This document shows, piece by piece, positions 61,758-64,000 of a stretch of DNA of 64,000 nucleotides. The stretch spans positions 1 through 64,000 of the forward strand of contig NZ_JACKVK010000013.1 in assembly GCF_025823185.1 (NCBI RefSeq). The letters are read 5' to 3'. Within the stretch, counting starts at the first letter, position 1, and every line of letters starts with the position of its first letter. This DNA is from Mycobacterium yunnanensis. Its GTDB lineage: Bacteria; Actinomycetota; Actinomycetes; Mycobacteriales; Mycobacteriaceae. The translations under genes were made by a program, and so were the position numbers. The notes under the pieces were generated by a model, which was not told the origin of the DNA, did not search any database, and saw only the letters and a list, made by a program, of their open reading frames with translations.

Positions 61758-62641
61758 AGCTCAACGGTCCCCTCGTCGATGCCGAAAGACTCGTCGCGAG
61801 AACGTCTTTCGATGACCTCGCGGGCCAGTGCGGCGATACGTTCCTTCGTGACCTCGACCGCGCCCTCGGCGTCGATGACCACCGCCGTCGGGTAGATGCC
61901 GCGCGCCAGGTCGGGACCACCCGTCGCCGAATCGTCGTCGGCCGCGTCGTAGAGCGCCTCGACGGCGGCCGCCAACGCGGAGTCGGCGTCGGTCACCCGG
62001 GAGTAGAGCTTCTTGATCGACGACTTCGCGAAGATCGAGCCCGACCCCACCGACTGGTAACCCTCCAATTCGACGTTCCAGCCACCGGCGGCGTCGAAGG
62101 ACACGATGCGTCCGGCGCCCTCGGGGTTCGGATCGTCGAGGTCGTAACCCACCAGAAGGGGCAGGGCGACGAAGCCTTGCAGCGCGGCACCGAGGTTGCC
62201 GCGCACCATGATCGCCAGCCGGTTGACCTTGCCCGCGAAGGTCAGGGCGACGCCCTCGACCTTCTCGTAGTGCTCGAGTTCCACGGCGTAGAGCCGGGCG
62301 AATTCGACGGCGATGGCGGCGGTGCCTGCGATGCCGGTCGCGGTGTAGTCGTCGGTGACGTGAATCTTCTGGACGTCGCGGCCGGCGATGATGTTGCCCT
62401 GCGTCGACCGGCGGTCACCGGCGATGAGGACGCCGCCGGGGAACTTGATCGCCACGATCGTGGTGCCGTGCGGGAGTGCGTCGCCAACCGTGACGTCACC
62501 CGGGCGGCTCACGGGCAGCAGATGCGGGGACTGCCTGCGCAACAATTCGAAGAACGACGAGCCGTCAGCAGACATCGACGACGGTGAGGTGCCAAGACTC
62601 ATGGGTAGGGATGACGGCCGATCGTTGTGCGGCCAGGTCAC
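61754..62641 (-). CDS. prcB: 20S proteasome beta subunit
   Basis: Catalytic N-terminal-nucleophile hydrolase (295 aa). The propeptide (residues 1-59) ends at DALPHG, and the mature chain starts at Thr60 in TTIVAIKFPGG. GDRRSTQGNIIAGRDVQK carries the Asp/Arg of the active site, and the beta-strand core IAGTAAIAVEFARLYAVELEH follows. The GTG at 62641 overlaps the pup stop as GTGA; the frame further up lies inside pup. Propeptide removal is expected to be autocatalytic. Confidence 0.97.
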   Translation of the reverse strand: MTWPHNDRPSSLPMSLGTSPSSMSADGSSFFELLRRQSPHLLPVSRPGDVTVGDALPHGTTIVAIKFPGGVLIAGDRRSTQGNIIAGRDVQKIHVTDDYTATGIAGTAAIAVEFARLYAVELEHYEKVEGVALTFAGKVNRLAIMVRGNLGAALQGFVALPLLVGYDLDDPNPEGAGRIVSFDAAGGWNVELEGYQSVGSGSIFAKSSIKKLYSRVTDADSALAAAVEALYDAADDDSATGGPDLARGIYPTAVVIDAEGAVEVTKERIAALAREVIERRSRDESFGIDEGTVEL

Positions 62642-62832
62642 TGTCCGCCCTTTTGGACGTACGCACGCACGAAGTCCTCGGCGTTCTCCTCGAGCACGTC
62701 GTCGATCTCGTCGAGCAGATCGTCGGTCTCCTCGGAGAGCTTCTCGCGACGCTCCTGGCCAGCCGCGCCGCTGCCGGTGGGATCGTCCTCGTCGCCACCG
62801 CCACCACCACGCTTGGTCTGCTCCTGAGCCAT
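62638..62832 (-). CDS. pup: Prokaryotic ubiquitin-like protein Pup
   Basis: 64-aa intrinsically disordered tag. The C terminus is FVRAYVQKGGQ: the terminal Gln must be deamidated to Glu by Dop before PafA can attach it. The helical middle (REKLSEETDDLLDEIDDVLEENAEDF) is the part recognised by the Mpa/ARC ATPase; the N terminus is Gly/Asp-rich. Starts ATG with AGGAGGCAGCG upstream. It lies 71 bp after dop and overlaps prcB by 4 bp. Confidence 0.96.
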   Translation of the reverse strand: MAQEQTKRGGGGGDEDDPTGSGAAGQERREKLSEETDDLLDEIDDVLEENAEDFVRAYVQKGGQ

Positions 62833-62903
62833 CGCTGCCTCCTGCTCGTGTCAATCCCCGCCAGTTCCATCACACTACCGGTCGGGGTCTGGATTGCCCG
62901 TCG

Positions 62904-64000
62904 TCAGGTCGTGAGCTGCTCGACGAGTTCGGCTGCGCTGTCCACCGAATCGAGCAACGCCCCGACGTGGGCCTTGCTTCCCCGTAGCGGCTCCAGGGTC
63001 GGAATGCGCACCAGCGAATCCCCGCCGAGGTCGAAGATCACCGAATCCCAGCTGGCCGCCGCGATGTCCGCGCCGAACCGGCGAAGGCACTCACCGCGGA
63101 AGTACGCCCGGGTGTCGGTGGGCGGGTTGTCGACGGCGTCGATCACCTGCTGTTCGGTGACGAGGCGCTTCATCGACCCGCGCGCGACCAGTCGGTTGTA
63201 GAGGCCCTTGTCGAGCCGCACGTCGGAGTACTGCAGGTCCACCAGGTGCAGCCGCGGGGCCGACCAGCCCAGGTTCTCCCGTTGCCGGAAGCCCTCCAGC
63301 AGCCGCAGCTTGGCGGGCCAGTCGAGGATCTCCGCGCACTCCATCGGGTCGCGCTCGAGCAGGTCCAGCACCGTCGCCCACGTCTCGAGCACCTTCGTCG
63401 CCGACGGGTCGGGGTCGCGGGCGTCGACCAGCTTGGCCACCCGGTCGAGGTAGATCCGCTGCAGCGCAAGCGCGGTCAATTCGCGACCGTCGGTGAGGGC
63501 GACGGTGGCCCGGAGCGACGGATCGCGGCTCACGACGTGCACGGCGTGCACGGGTCGCGCCAGCGCGAGGTCGGAGAGGTCCAGGCCGTGCGCCGGGCCC
63601 TCCTCGATGAGGTCGAGCACCAGCGAGGTGGTGCCCACCTTGAGATAGGTCGAGGTCTCCGCGAGGTTCGCGTCGCCGATGATGACGTGCAGGCGGCGGT
63701 ACTTGTCGGCATCGGCGTGGGGCTCGTCGCGGGTGTTGATGATGCCGCGCTTCAGCGTGGTCTCGAGGCCGACCTCCACCTCGATGTAGTCGGCGCGCTG
63801 GGTCAGCTGGAAACCGGGCTCGTCACCGGCAGGACCGATGCCGACGCGGCCCGAGCCGGTGACGACCTGACGCGACACCAGGAACGGGGTAAGACCGGCG
63901 ATGACGGCGGAGAACGGGGTCTGCCGACTCATCAGGTAGTTCTCGTGGGTGCCGTACGAGGCGCCCTTGCCGTCCACGTTGTTCTTGTAGAGCTGCAGCC
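62904..64000 (-). CDS. dop: Pup deamidase/depupylase Dop, 5' part beyond the window
   Basis: PafA-related enzyme that deamidates Pup's C-terminal Gln and also removes Pup from substrates. The visible 365 or so residues begin with LQLYKNNVDGKGASYGTHENY and hold ATP/Mg-site motifs (INTRDEPHADADKYRRLHV, SWDSVIFDLGGDSLVRIP). The start codon and N-terminal ~135 residues lie past position 64000. The end (AAELVEQLTT) is complete. The order dop-pup-prcB-prcA is the standard mycobacterial proteasome locus; mpa would be further right. Confidence 0.96.
   Translation of the reverse strand, partial: LQLYKNNVDGKGASYGTHENYLMSRQTPFSAVIAGLTPFLVSRQVVTGSGRVGIGPAGDEPGFQLTQRADYIEVEVGLETTLKRGIINTRDEPHADADKYRRLHVIIGDANLAETSTYLKVGTTSLVLDLIEEGPAHGLDLSDLALARPVHAVHVVSRDPSLRATVALTDGRELTALALQRIYLDRVAKLVDARDPDPSATKVLETWATVLDLLERDPMECAEILDWPAKLRLLEGFRQRENLGWSAPRLHLVDLQYSDVRLDKGLYNRLVARGSMKRLVTEQQVIDAVDNPPTDTRAYFRGECLRRFGADIAAASWDSVIFDLGGDSLVRIPTLEPLRGSKAHVGALLDSVDSAAELVEQLTT

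Overview
The window reads as chromosomal DNA of a rapidly growing mycobacterium (Mycolicibacterium type). The evidence is high-GC coding, an rRNA operon directly downstream of tyrS (the rrnB position known from rapid growers), a Pup-proteasome locus, PafBC, RbpA, a split ppm1/lnt pair as in M. smegmatis, F420-type PPOX proteins and a 13E12-type HNH gene. The gene order matches, from memory, two blocks of the M. tuberculosis map that lie far apart there (about Rv1649-Rv1689 and about Rv2049c-Rv2112c). They are joined here by a short accessory stretch near 24-30 kb. No searches were run, so every homology statement rests on reading motifs.

Layout. 1-2138: 3' part of the 16S-23S spacer, the 16S rRNA gene (minus strand), a striking 125-bp tandem duplication of the 16S 5' end, the rrn leader and its promoter. 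2139-6238: tyrS, mpg and a divergent ABC exporter-TetR operon with a twin operator. 6239-10040: Trm112-like protein, exported protein and a PHA-synthase-like/acyl-CoA synthetase fusion. 10153-11946: ABC-F ATPase. 11957-20393: the complete arginine operon argC-J-B-D-F-R-G-H, mostly with 4-bp overlaps, behind candidate ARG boxes. 20423-23958: pheST. 24001-30256: accessory region with a sulfonate (ssuCBAD) operon, a membrane protein, an ECF sigma/anti-sigma pair and a winged-helix regulator.

30351-40238: zinc-ribbon protein, rbpA, and a long minus-strand run: a 35-residue microprotein, cobN, two PPOX paralogues, fxsA, amidohydrolase, lnt, ppm1. 40421-47627: TauD-type dioxygenase, cobG, cobH, a phosphotransferase-like gene with its own promoter and palindrome, cobK, cobM, cobL and an SDR. 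The fused cobIJ expected between cobH and cobK is absent. 47663-53203: F420-type reductase, 13E12 HNH gene, pepE, VOC protein, 5'-3' exonuclease, DUF4333 membrane protein. 53254-57285: helY, tatC, tatA. 57316-64000: pafC, pafB, pafA, a small helical protein, prcA, prcB, pup and the 3' part of dop, which runs off the right edge.

The items most worth checking are the duplicated 16S 5' end, the microprotein and GTACC palindromes ahead of cobN, the missing cobIJ with a promoter-equipped gene in its slot, the anti-sigma factor without zinc-ligand cysteines, and the twin TetR operator over a start codon.
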